Shown here piece by piece: positions 24,101-34,796 of a DNA stretch of 64,000 bases. This stretch comes from Phorcus lineatus. Lineage: Eukaryota > Mollusca > Gastropoda > Trochida > Trochidae. Position numbers and translations under genes: made by a program. The stretch spans positions 40,720,630 to 40,784,629 of the forward strand of contig OV121087.1 of NCBI GenBank assembly GCA_921293015.1, in the 5' to 3' direction. Every line of letters begins with the position of its first letter. The stretch's first letter is position 1. The notes below the pieces were generated by a model. The model ran no database searches. It worked only from the letters and a program-made list of their open reading frames with translations, and was not told the origin of the DNA.

Positions 24101-27100
24101 TCCCGTGTCCAATTAGAAGCTGTTTTGGTAAATACAAAGAGACTAAAGGCTTTCATAGGTAGATTTAGTTTTAAAAATTGAGGGTTTGTGTGCATCAACG
24201 TCAACAATGCATTCCAGTGAACTTCTACATATTTCATACACTCTGATATTTAATTGAATGGTTCCCAAAACATTGTTATACATTTATTGCTGATTTGGAT
24301 GTTTTTGATGGTAGCTAAAATTGGGGATTGTGAAACTGAAATATAACAGAACCAAGTTCCTGAAGGTGGAAAAAGGTAAAAACTTTGAGTAAAATCTAAA
24401 AGGCTGTATTTGTATCCTTTTCTATTTGATCCTACCTACTTATGGGACACCCCTTGTAGTGCCATCTTATAAGTCATTACACAAATATGCATTCTAGACG
24501 CAACACTGCAAAAGTTTCAATTCACCCTAACCTAACAAAAAATATGCCATGAATTGCAAATTAAAAAAATAACTTGTGTTCTTGTCTTACCGATTGACAG
24601 TCAACTGGTCTAGTGGAGACATTAAAGTTACTCTGCGAGAGGGTTGTTATGAGCTTGTCAGCTGAAAAATATCAATTAATCAAATGTATATAATAAGAAA
24701 ATGAGAAGTCATTCAATAAATTCTAAATCAAATTCAATGAGAAAATTCAAACTTTTTGGGAAGATAAAGATTCATATTAACACGTAAGTCTTACACATAA
24801 TGAATATTTCTTAAAGGTGACTGCAATTTTTCTTCTTTTTAAATAAAAACTATTTTGGTACAACATTATATCATCTTTGCAATGTCACTGCATCTTTCAC
24901 CTAAGCTTGGATTTCATGTGTACATATTGGTGCACTTTGCGTGTTACGTTACATGTTGCGTAAGGCGTGCTTGTAATGACACTTTCAATAAGCGTGTAAG
25001 AGTTGAGTCTGAAATGATGTTGCGAGGCATATTTCTACCTCATATGGAAAACCATGGAGAATGGGTTATTGCAAAGTGTTAAATACAAATTAAATACTAC
25101 ACATGAACTTCGCCTTATCCTTAGAACATTTTGGTCATAGATGACTGTTGCATCACAAAATATACTGATTTCAGAAAAATAGTAGTTTATCAAAACGTTT
25201 GGATGTCATTCAGTTGGAGGAATCACCCAGCTGATGTGTCTGACACAAAATGGAAACTTGATATTTGTTGATGTTATTCTATAGGAAATAAAAAACATGA
25301 TCAGCGTTCATTTAAAAGAAGTGATATACGAATGACACAATTAATGAAATCCAGGTATGATCTCTCTTTGCTCACTATCAAGTGATAGGTTATACACATA
25401 AAAATCATAACCTATTTCAATTATCACTGTTAACATCATGGTCATCATGAAAATAATATAATCATAAAATCATATGAAATATAAAAAATAATCGTATTAA
25501 TAAAGTCTTCTCGACTCCTTTGAACTTGACCACTCAGGCTAATTTGACATAAATAAATCAGGAAGTGAAAGAGTTAAAGTTACCTCTACGCTTGGTTACT
25601 GCTAGCTTCGCTTCTCCAAATTTAATGGGTTTAAGTTTCTTCAAAGTACCTGAAATACAATATTTCCAGATAAAGAAGTGAAAATGATTTTCAATCCTTG
25701 AAAAATTAATACGTTTCCAATTATGAAATGAAAACCAACAACACAGAATAAGTGTTTTAACTTAACAAAGCGTTTGCATCCATAAAGCAGTAATCCGTAG
25801 CTCATCAGGCTTTATCTAGTTTGTGCTAAAAACTTTAATGAATTGAAAACAAAATCAAACAAATTGTTATCTAATATTTGCTCATTTCATTTCTATGTCT
25901 TTGAAATCAACATCACAGAAATTAACAGACAATAATTATTTTTCATTTCTCATCCATCTTTTCAACAAACTGATGTTTGTAATTTGTGTGAACTCAAACA
26001 AAAAATTTCTTCATCCAACACTTGTTTTGAATTTAAGAGCCCTTGTTTAAAATTCAACAGCATGTTGTAAATCTGTGAATGATTTTTAAACCCCTGATCT
26101 GATATCTTTTTAAGGTATCCTTTTTTTCCATAGATCTTAAACATGCCTGAAAACACAACCATGTTTAACCTTTTTTTTCTTTCTACATATATAGATATAT
26201 TCAAGTCAGCTGTTTTGCATGTATATTTAGTAATTTACCAGTTTTATTAACAATCTTTCCAGTCTTCATGCAAATCACATCACTCTCAGGGAAGTCCCGT
26301 CCATACTGAAATTAACAAGAATGAACATGAAGCAAGTACTGTAACAGCAGTTTAATAAAAGAAAAAGCCTTAAAAGTTACAAGACAAAAAGTGAAATTTT
26401 ACCGCCTGGCCTAAAATTAACCAGCTGCATTCGCTAATAACAGCCATGACTAACATGTAAATTTATAAAGAAAAATGTCCCAATTAATGTGGTTTCCACC
26501 AAAAATACCCTCATAACTATAAATCTAAAACTGATAAGCAATTTCATTGTAAAAAAACTATTTGTTTCAGCATTATGCCAAAATGGCTCTTCTCCATATA
26601 AATCAGAATATCTAAGATGATATATACACTGATGGGGATATAAAGAAACATCCTAAATTGGATACAGAAGCGTTACCTGTAGCCCAATCAGGATATATAA
26701 TCATAAATCCTTGAATAATTATGCAATCAGGTTGGGGAAATCCTGAAAATTATATTTGCTAAACCTATCTTAGCAGATATTCAAGGTAGATGATGTTTTG
26801 ACGTCCTCATGTTAGTTCAAAGGAAAAATTCAATGCAAACATGACGTCAAAACTCGGCAAAATTGATGGCTACTTTATTCCCAGCTTCCATACGTTGCTC
26901 GTGCGGCGGACTAATTTTTTAATTGACATCAAAATACATTAATTTGTCGACTAGTAGAACTTCTGGTTTTGGAAAGACGAGTCAATGAAAAGTCAATGTT
27001 GTGGTTCTCGTAAGTTTTGGGAAGTTTAGGGTTGTTTTTGTGTTGTTATTTAACGTTTTCACGCTTGTTTACGGACAGTGGTGATATTTATTGCTTTCAA

Positions 27101-27771
27101 ACTCAACAAATGTAGGGTTTCAAGTTATAAATTACATATAATCGGCAAAGTGATGAATGACGTGTTTGATTAGACATTTGCTGAATGATCGGAAAACGGT
27201 GTACACTAATCATCGGACCAAAATGTTCACTATACGTCGATCTATGTATGGTTTTCTACCTAGATTATACGTCGACTGACGTATTATACAACCTGGCAAT
27301 GTATAGCCTTATCACCTACTTTGAATAATTGCCAGGTCCATTAATAAGCCCTCATTGAATTTAATCATCTATCTTCAATATCTGCTAAGATAGATTTAGC
27401 AAATATAAACAAAAGTCATCAAAATCTTCTTTTTCATAAAAAAAGTTAAACTTTTCTAATAAATGTCTTTTCATATTCTAAATTATTTTTTCGAAAGCGG
27501 GAAAATATGCACAACATTGAACTATAACATAATTGATGTTTCCAATCGTTGTGACTTGACGTAATTCGAAGATACGAACAGTTTATTTTACCTTAGCACA
27601 AATGCTTTCTAAGTTTGTTTCAAATCTCTTATAGCTTTCGGCAGCGGCTGTCATAAACTCCTCCATATCAGAATTAAAAGCCCCCGCCATTTTCATACAT
27701 TCCAATCGAATTACACTTTTCGGATTTCCTAGACTCGAAATATCCACCTTGATCATAGAGTTTCCGGACAC
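18138..27771 (-). CDS. Candidate Scm3/HJURP-like CENP-A chaperone (six exons)
   Basis: Predicted exons on the minus strand are 27771-27592, 26305-26239, 25649-25584, 24661-24591, 21804-21756 and 21496-18138. All junctions are GT-AG, phases agree throughout, and the product is 1263 residues. Residues about 35-60 form a predicted helix (MEEFMTAAAESYKRF...). It is followed by KYGRDFPESDVICMKTGKIV (60-79) and KTGTLKKL (81-88). This resembles the Scm3 core, in which a helix ending in KYG/KYN is followed by an acidic-hydrophobic stretch, T-x-E/K-I-V and a Gly turn; human HJURP has KYNQPFEDTPVVQM at this place. Family members bind the CENP-A/H4 dimer and deposit it at centromeres. The last exon is 1119 codons, disordered, rich in Ser/Thr-Pro and basic (for example RRIVRARKRAF), and ends with an acidic run (SDDDYDEDDDDDE), as expected for a cell-cycle-regulated chromatin protein. 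The first ATG of exon 1 is used; upstream sequence is non-coding. Homology rests on the short N-terminal motif, so an unrelated disordered mitotic protein is possible. The exon structure itself is secure. Confidence 0.72.
22340..24104 (-). mobile_element. Complete SINE with 13-bp target duplication, split by a DNA transposon (copy B)
   Basis: Flanked by a perfect 13-bp direct repeat GTGTCCAATTAGA (22327-22339 and 24105-24117). On the minus strand the 5' head (24104 to about 24040) looks tRNA-derived, with the B box AGTTCGAATCCC. The body matches the other copies and the 3' tail is (CACCT)n. Removing the 1.44-kb insertion at 22465-23908 and one copy of its AACCTG duplication leaves a SINE of about 315 bp. 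It lies in intron 4 of the Scm3/HJURP-like gene, in the same orientation as the gene. Confidence 0.9.
22465..23908. mobile_element. hAT-like non-autonomous transposon nested in the SINE
   Basis: A 1444-bp insertion begins CAGGGATCAC and ends GTGATCCCTG, an exact 10-bp inverted terminal repeat of hAT style. It is bounded by AACCTG (22459-22464 and 23909-23914), a 6-bp duplication of SINE sequence. The interior is very AT-rich and the frames are short (62 codons or fewer) and unrecognisable, so there is no transposase. It is younger than the SINE it interrupts. Confidence 0.88.
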
Positions 27772-28212
27772 TACCGAAGCTTTCCGTATGATAACGGAAG
27801 TTGTGGCGTGAGCTCAGTGCTTTGCGTGTTATACGTTATTTACTACAATTAAAAGCTTCATCGACCCTGTTAAGAGTTTAAGCGACATACGATATAAGAG
27901 TTACCTTTCCTTGGTGGATTAAACGTGTTGGTATTTGTCAATCAATACTGAATCTGGCTTTTGAAATAAGAAAAGGTGATTTATTAGAATTGATGTCTCA
28001 ACGGACATGTATGTTACAATTAATATCGTTCAAAATGTTAGCAAAAGTTGTGGTATTTTGTATCACATTTTTACGTTGATTTTTTATTTTGACAAGACAC
28101 ATATCTTTCCACAGTGAACGTGATAATCATATTATAATAATAATAATTTGATATATCATGATAAATGTTATGAAATAATTATGAATAATTTGTAATTTTT
28201 ATCTATTTCAAG
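27772..28212. promoter_or_regulatory. Presumed bidirectional promoter between the Scm3/HJURP-like gene and MAT2B
   Basis: Only 441 bp separate the divergent start codons, so both promoters and both 5' leaders must lie here, unless an untranslated first exon lies further away. The part next to the minus-strand gene is GC-richer with some CpG (for example CGGAAGTTGTGGCGTGAGC near 27796, which includes an ETS-like GGAAG core). The half next to MAT2B is AT-rich. ATTTCAAG directly before the MAT2B ATG looks like a 3' splice site, so MAT2B probably has an upstream non-coding exon in this spacer. No TATA box is convincing. Confidence 0.6.
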
Positions 28213-31200
28213 ATGTCCAAGAGAGTTTTGCTAACTGGTGCATCAGGACTTTTAGGGAGAGCTATTTTTAAGGAGTTCTCAAATGATGCAACTTGGGAAG
28301 TTCTTGGCCTTGCCTTTTCTCGCTGCGGTGATAAACTGAAGAAAGTTGATTTGACAGATGCCTCTGCCATCAAGCAAGTGATACAAGAGTTTAAAGTTAG
28401 TAGCTAAGGGTTGATCAGGTGTAATTCTATTCAAGAAAAAGTAAATAAGTTAGTGTAAACTTGCAACCTTGATTGGCATGTATTTATTAATTAAAAAATT
28501 TTATTCTAGGGTGAAGTAGGGTCACAAACTCAAGAATATAGGTACTGTGACTAAATAAACCTCAATGCTTAATTTGTCACTATCTTAAAAGATATAATTA
28601 GTGATAATTAAGTGTAGTGTTCATAATGCAGGATTTTTCCAAGACCGTTGAATCTTTTTATTCCTAAATAACTATTTTTCTGTTCAATTTGTCAAATGGT
28701 TTTACAAAATGCAAGGGTTACTTTATCATGAGATTATGTTATCTTTATTGTAATTGCATTTGGTATTGTTGTCCATTGTGAAGTGTTCATTGCATGAACT
28801 TTGATATGCAATAGGGACATTAATTAGAAGGGGGCTGTTGAATGCGTCTCTTCTAGTTTAAAGTCGTTTTGCGTGCAATTACAACATTACCAGATGAGAG
28901 TTACGTACCTATTCATTAGGGATTATCTTAGCATGTAAAAGAGCTATTAAATCTCAACTCATGTTATGTCAGTTACAATATTCATACCTGATTTCCAATT
29001 GTTACGTTAGTAGAAGAAGTTAAGGAAATCAAATTTTGTAAGGAAAAATATTTTTAGAATTGAAATTTATTTTAAAATCAGAGTCTTTTTCACAGCCGTC
29101 AGTTGTAATCCACTCTGCGGCGGAGAGACGTCCAGACGTGGTAGAGAAGCAAGCAGAAGCAACACATAGGATCAATATACAGGCCACAAGGACACTCTGT
29201 GAGGAGGCAGGTAAGAAGAAACTTTTTCCTTTCCTTACCATCGAGATATTTGTGTTCCCCATCTTTATTTTTTACTACTTTTCTCATTTCTGATTCTCTG
29301 AATTTCAGCACAATAACATCCATGGGTTTGCTAGCTCCAGTCGATGCTCTCAGGTTTCACCAAAATGGATAGCCACAATGGTGTTGTAGGCTTTATCCAT
29401 GCAAAAATACCAGCAGTCATGATATAGATGAGATACTCTTAGAAATGGCGTTAAACCCCAAATCACTTCACCTCACCTCATTTCTCAAGGAGATGTTACT
29501 CTGTTATAGATATTCAATGTATGAATCTTGGTTTTTTTTCTCAGCAAAGGTTGGAGCATGGGTGATGTTTATCAGTACAGACTACGTATTTGATGGGACT
29601 AACCCCCCTTACAAAGTGGACGCAGAGCCAAACCCCCTCAACAAGTATGGTCAGAGTAAGAGAGAGGGGGAAGTGGTCACTTTGGACATCAGCAAAGGTC
29701 AGTATATTAAGGATGCATTAAAAAATGAAAGTATCAAATGCAATGAATGCTCACAATATTTATTAATTGAATACTTTACAAACTAGTGGTGCCTGCATAA
29801 AAAAAAAGCAAAACGACACATTTTAAGGTCATCCAATGCTTTTGTCTTTAAGAAGTAAAAGCACAAGAAAGTTGAAAATTTGTGAAATATTTCCTTGACC
29901 ATTGCAAATCGTACCGGGTAGAGGTAAATTTAATGACCAATGATAAAAGCCACGTGTTCAATGCCTATGTAACTCAATTTGATGATAGTTTTCAAGAAGA
30001 AACTAGCTTATTACAATGTGACACATTAATCTTTTTAGACAATGTCGTCTTGCGAGTACCAATCTTGTACGGAGATGTGGAATATCTTGGCGAGAGTGCA
30101 GTAACCTTGCTATTTGAGAAGGTCAAGGACACAGGAACAAATTGTGTTATGTCAGACTACGAGAGACGGTATCCAACACTGACCGATGATATCGCTGTGG
30201 TCATTCGACAGCTGTCAGACAAAAAACTTCAGGTACAGTAACATTATAAAATCTCTGGGCATGTTTTCTGTAATAATAAAATAAGGGGATTTTAAAGTTA
30301 TAGTTTAAAGTGAAATTAAATGATGAATACATGAAATATAAATTTAAAAAATGTACAATAATAATGCTTAATAGACCAAGTTGAATATCGATAAAAACCA
30401 AAATTATGGGTATAAAGTATGTGTACCTAAGCCAATGTGGTGTGGGATTCTTTGATACCAAAGAAAGCATCTTTCTTACATATCAAGAAAAAACAAGACA
30501 GGGCTGAACACGCATCCAATATATCAAGGTCAATCAAAAACTGCCTTTGTCTTCTAAAATTTGAAAAGCTGTTACTGTAAAATTGAGCTGCCTGTCTGTT
30601 TTAAAATTTAACGAACCCATTGTGGATATTTTGTTTATTTTCCAAACTTGTCATGACAATTTTATAAAGTAGTCAGGGATATATTTTAAATTCATCAGTG
30701 TGTCCGACCATCCTTCTGTCACACTTTTTGTTCCGATCATTTCTCGAACAGTCATCGTCCAAATGTACCATAACTTGATAAATGTAATCATGAATATAGC
30801 CTTTTGTGCATAATACTTGCGTAATAAAGCCTCTAAACAACTCCAAAAATATATTATGGTTCATTGAACTTGGTATACATGTTGACTTGATTTGCTCCCA
30901 TTGGGTAAGACCCATGTATGTAATATTTCGGGGTTCCCATGGTAACATGATTAATTCTGACACAGTGAGAAAATCTTTTATCTGCTCAAAGATACATAGA
31001 TGTTTGCTTTGTGAAATGCGAGGGTAAAACCACATTGCTGTTTTAAATTTGTTTTTAACTTTTAATGCAATATCTGTCTTTGAAGCATTGTGGACAATAT
31101 GGAAAGCTTGGGTATAAGAGTCAGCTGTGTTCACTTTCACTGATGCCTTTCTTTAATATTTTAGTAAAAATGATTTTCATTATTAATTTTCAGGATAAAT

Positions 31201-31445
31201 CTTTAGGAGGCATCTTTCACTGGACGGGTGATGAGAATATGACTAAGTATGACATGGCGGTCGCTATGGCAGAAGCATTCAATTTGCCAACTAATCACAT
31301 CGTAGCTGACAATAAGCCGACAAGTGGTGCCCCGCGACCCTTCAACTCTCACCTTGACCCTTCAAGGTTGGAGGCACTCGGCTGTAACCAACGAACAAAA
31401 TTCAAAGAGGGAATTACAAAAGTTTTACAGAAATATAAACCATGA
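28213..31445 (+). CDS. MAT2B, regulatory beta subunit of methionine adenosyltransferase
   Basis: Five exons (28213-28395, 29096-29210, 29545-29697, 30039-30232, 31194-31445) join in phase at GT-AG sites to give 298 residues. The first donor is GTTAGT, the others standard. The protein is an extended SDR related to dTDP-4-dehydrorhamnose reductase. It shows an NADP-binding TGASGLLG (residues 8-15), AAERRPDVVE, STDYVFDGTNPPY (110-122), a YGQSK YxxxK motif (Y134, K138), LRVPILYG and FHWTGDENMTKY. These blocks closely match vertebrate MAT2B over the whole length. MAT2B binds the catalytic MAT2A subunit in the cytosol and nucleus and tunes S-adenosylmethionine synthesis. The vertebrate N-terminal extension of about 30 residues is absent from this start; an upstream coding exon cannot be excluded. 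Intron 2 carries a SINE fragment. Nothing suggests loss of function. Confidence 0.95.
29321..29480 (+). mobile_element. SINE fragment inside MAT2B intron 2 (copy C)
   Basis: Reads in the plus sense from CATGGGTTTGCTAGCTCCAG through CTCAGGTTTCACC to GGCGTTAAACCCC and a CACCTCACCTCA tail. It is thus the 3' half of the SINE family seen on the minus strand elsewhere in this window. The tRNA head is missing and the middle is diverged. It ends about 65 bp before MAT2B exon 3. Confidence 0.8.
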
Positions 31446-32055
31446 TTTTGATGTTTTTGTTTTGATTCTATTACTTTTTAAATGGGTTATTAGTTTTTAT
31501 CAGTTTGTTGGATAATAATGTTTTGAATGATCAGACCCCCTGCTAGTCTCATAATGCTTGTTAAATGCTTTTAGTATATCTACTCCAATACAAACCCTCG
31601 TTACTGTGTCCTTCACCTATGTCTTCCACGACCCAACCGTATTTTCCAGTTTTCATTTATGATTATATCAGTTATGATTATTCGAGCATCCTTTCATTCA
31701 GGTTTGGGTGTAGTTTATTCTCTTAGTATTATCCCAAAAGTGCAGTATATCGCTAGTTAATATGTGATGGAATTACAATATATTTTATATTTGACCTTAA
31801 GTCCATAAGATTATGTGTAACAATATTTCTGAATCAACTTAAATCAGATATAATATTGCATTTTTGCAAATATGATTGCTTGAAATAATAGGTATTTACA
31901 AACAAGTCTTATTTAAGACATTTCCTTGGACCTCTGTTTGTCTCCGTATAAGTTAGCATTGTGATGATATGAAATTATCGTGTAACAAGAATGGCGCTAT
32001 TACTAAATGTGATGATTCAAGAGGTTTTAACTTTTTTCCCAGTGTCTTGATGCTA
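31446..32055. other. MAT2B 3' region and spacer
   Basis: AT-rich sequence after the MAT2B stop codon, containing its 3' untranslated region. No canonical AATAAA was noted close by. No other gene was seen. Confidence 0.4.
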
Positions 32056-32214
32056 ATAGGGCCTGCAAGTCTCGTCCCGAACGACCTTCACCTTTAACTT
32101 CCGGGGAATACCTAAACTGAATCACGTTTGAAGCGCGGCTGCGCTAAGTAACCACGTAACTGTACAGTTACACGATACAATTCCTAGTCTGTGGTGACTA
32201 CTTTGAACTACGAT

Positions 32215-32370
32215 ATGGTTTGCTGTTTTGATTTCGGGTGTAATCATTCAAGTAGTAAAAATTCTTGCGCTTTTATTCTATTTCCTTGTAACTTGCGTCA
32301 ACGGAAAAAGGGGGTTTATCTTGAAGCTACGAAAAAAAATGCCAATAAGGCGTATGTTAAACTGATATGA
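32215..32370 (+). pseudogene. Truncated THAP-like zinc finger of the ISL2EU-like element
   Basis: The 51-codon frame starts MVCCFDFGCNHSSSKNSCAF and continues ILFPCNLR. This is the standard start of a THAP domain (C-x4-C, then a hydrophobic-Phe-Pro block). The frame ends before the conserved Trp, the second C-x2-H pair and AVPTIF could occur. It is probably the first exon or remnant of the element's transposase. It starts 157 bp inside the left terminus. Confidence 0.6.
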
Positions 32371-33740
32371 ACATTCATTTTTCGTGAATTGTATTGGCGG
32401 TATATATGAAATTGTTCTATTACGCATATTTCCATCACAATCTACGATCTAAACAATGTTGTTGTTGTAACTGTTATAACTTAAGGTCTCTCCGTTGAAA
32501 TGATTTCCTGTATGTTTCCTGATATATTGTTTAAGCAAGGTAGACATTATACAACTTGTGCCGAGAAGTGTCTTCTCTTAGACTTAATTGGATCGTTTAA
32601 TCTTACAAAAAAAAATCACAAAAATAAATAATTATATTAAACAATTGACAAAAAATCTGTGAGAAATGAAGAGATGCTCTTCTAAACTATTATGCTCTTT
32701 AAATTTGATTTTTATATGGTTGAAATGTTTGAAGTTTGTTTTAAACTTTCATGGGAAAAACAACCAATTAATCACACCTTTTTCATCCAATCATTACACA
32801 ATATATGCATTGTCTCAAGTTCATCAGGATTGATTTATATGCATAAAGCAAACACATTTCAATTTAAACTTTATAAGAAGTAATCAGTGGCTAGATTAGT
32901 GTGATTAATATCTATTATAACTAAACCCTACTGGTCAATGTGTCTGTACACAGTAATTTCAGCATTCAAATAGATAATAATAAACGACATCCTGTTTAAT
33001 AAAACTTTTATGAAACAAGCACGTGGTTTGGTATTTAATGAGCTTAAGCGAGTTAAATATCGATACCTATCAGGAGTTTCATAAAAATGTTTTAAAAGGG
33101 ACTGAATTAAGTATTTTATTATTTACTGTACTCATTAAAAATTTACATCGATAAAATCGCAAGAAAATCACCGACATGACCATTGCGGCTGTGCCGCTGA
33201 CATTGTGACGTAATACTTGACAATGATGATGTCATGTCTCTGTCACATCAATTGTTCGGCATGCGATGTTATTAAACAATGTGTAATAATAAGGAGTAAC
33301 CTTAAACTGCACTTGCCGACTTACTACCATTCACTCCTACAAACATCCAAGAATGTATCCTCATTGCATATACACAATACAATAAACACATAAGGAAAAG
33401 GCGAGTATGAACTTCTGGAAAAATTTTACAAGCCGAAAAATGTAAAACCTGAACCTTATAAGATAGCAACATGGCTTATATAAGGTGTTCATGATGAATA
33501 CATAATGAATAATGAATTCTTTGACAATGTGATGTAGTATGAAAAAAATACCTGAAGAAAACAATGGTGCTATTGTGTACTTTAACTTCCTAAGTTTATG
33601 ACTCGAGTAACTAATTCTAATTCCAAAGACCCTAAACTATGATCAAAATACTATAAACAACACAAATTCCACTGTTTTTCAAATAGAGTTTAATATAAAA
33701 AAAATAATCACACACAAACAAACAAAGTTTTTTTTTTGTG

Positions 33741-33852
33741 TGTTTTATTGTCATATCCCGCGCAACATAGGGGCACTTGACCTCCAACAACACATCATTG
33801 ACTATGCCTTCCGGTGAAGCTGCTAGAAGATCAGATTCATGCAGCCATGCCC
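33741..33852 (-). pseudogene. YqaJ-type nuclease exon remnant
   Basis: After a splice-acceptor-like TTAACTTTCAG, the minus strand reads AWLHESDLLAASPEGIV and then LLEVKCPYVARDMTI. The pair 'ASPxG ... LLEVKCPY.AR' is the hallmark of YqaJ/lambda-exonuclease-like proteins, where the Asp of SPDG and the E-x-K of LEVKCP are catalytic. Here SPDG has become SPEG, E-x-K is kept, and the frame runs on into low-complexity sequence. It lies within the ISL2EU-like element, which normally carries such a gene. Confidence 0.75.
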
Positions 33853-34512
33853 CTGAAAGTTAAAATTATACATCAATTCATAGCTTATTATCATATTAAA
33901 ATCACTTAAACATCATCACACACACAAGAGTCATCAGAAGATGACATAACCTACAGGTCATGATTATTCATGAAGACTTCTTTGAAATAGATAAAATGAC
34001 TCTGTAGCTCTAAGACATACAGTCATTATTATTCACACAACATGTAAGAAATCTAAAAATCTCATGTCGTGGTTAAAGCTTGAGGTTTTATTGATAGATC
34101 AATGTAGGAACTCCAGATAAAATTCTTGTCTCGGGGACACTGAACACTAAGATGACTACCCCCATACTTCTAAAGGTCATCAATTGTACGCAAAACTTAC
34201 GAAGGCAGACTTTCCATGAACCTTACATTTTGTACCCTATTTAGTTATTTTTATTATATTTTAATCTGTTCCAAACATAACTACCTCTTTGTTAAAGAGT
34301 GTTGTAAACTTTGCTAAATTTCTCAGTTTCAGTGTTTCATGCTCATAATCATCATTCTCATTTTACCATTTTGATATGTTATAATATTTTCAAAAATACG
34401 AACTAAAATGATTTAAATGAAGACTTAAATCCCATACATCGACTACAAGTGCATATCTTTAGTCTAGACTCCGCGTATCTTTACCCGACACAACTGAATT
34501 TATCGAACTTAC

Positions 34513-34695
34513 TTGTACTTTGTAGCACTTGTCTCTCATGCTGGCTTTAACTTGGGCCAACACAACATTCTCCTCAGGATCAAACAGAAACTGTTTGACC
34601 CTAGAAGGACTTCAATCAACACATGCTTCGTTCTTCTTGGTCAACTTCTTCGATCCTGCCACATATTCTTCCCAGTACACGATGGACAACGCCAT
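34513..34695 (-). pseudogene. First exon of the element's minus-strand gene, with an in-frame stop
   Basis: From ATG at 34695 the minus strand reads MALSIVYWEEYVAGSKKLTK and KNEACVD, then TGA, then SPSRVKQFLFDPEENVVLAQ and onward in the same frame to a GTAAGT donor just after 34513. The span is exactly 61 codons. The single TGA interrupts an otherwise continuous exon. It is most simply the 5' exon of the YqaJ-containing protein of the ISL2EU-like element. Confidence 0.6.
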
Positions 34696-34796
34696 TGTAA
34701 ATGACAGCGCAAAAGCGCAAAATTTGGAACCAGTTTAGCAAATTCCCCGGAAGTAAGATGTCTCGCATGTTCTCGTGACCTACTTACAGGCCCTAT

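Larger units (their letters stand above)
32058..34794. mobile_element. Decayed ISL2EU-like DNA transposon
   Basis: The 2737-bp element has inverted ends beginning AGGGCCTG(C/T)AAGT, with a second matched block CTTCCGGGGAAT about 40 bp in. It is flanked by AT on both sides (32056-32057 and 34795-34796), fitting a 2-bp AT target duplication. Inside, converging from the two ends, are a plus-strand THAP-like N-terminus (32215) and minus-strand exons at 34695-34513 and 33852-33741, the latter carrying a YqaJ-type nuclease motif. As I recall the family, ISL2EU (IS4EU) transposons encode a THAP-containing transposase plus a YqaJ nuclease and use a 2-bp duplication, so all three marks agree. The middle has no recognisable coding sequence and the frames are broken, so this copy is inactive. 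Confidence 0.75.

Noticed and set aside
34513-34738. Two plus-strand frames of 63-69 codons
   Set aside because: Antisense of the transposon exon on the minus strand.
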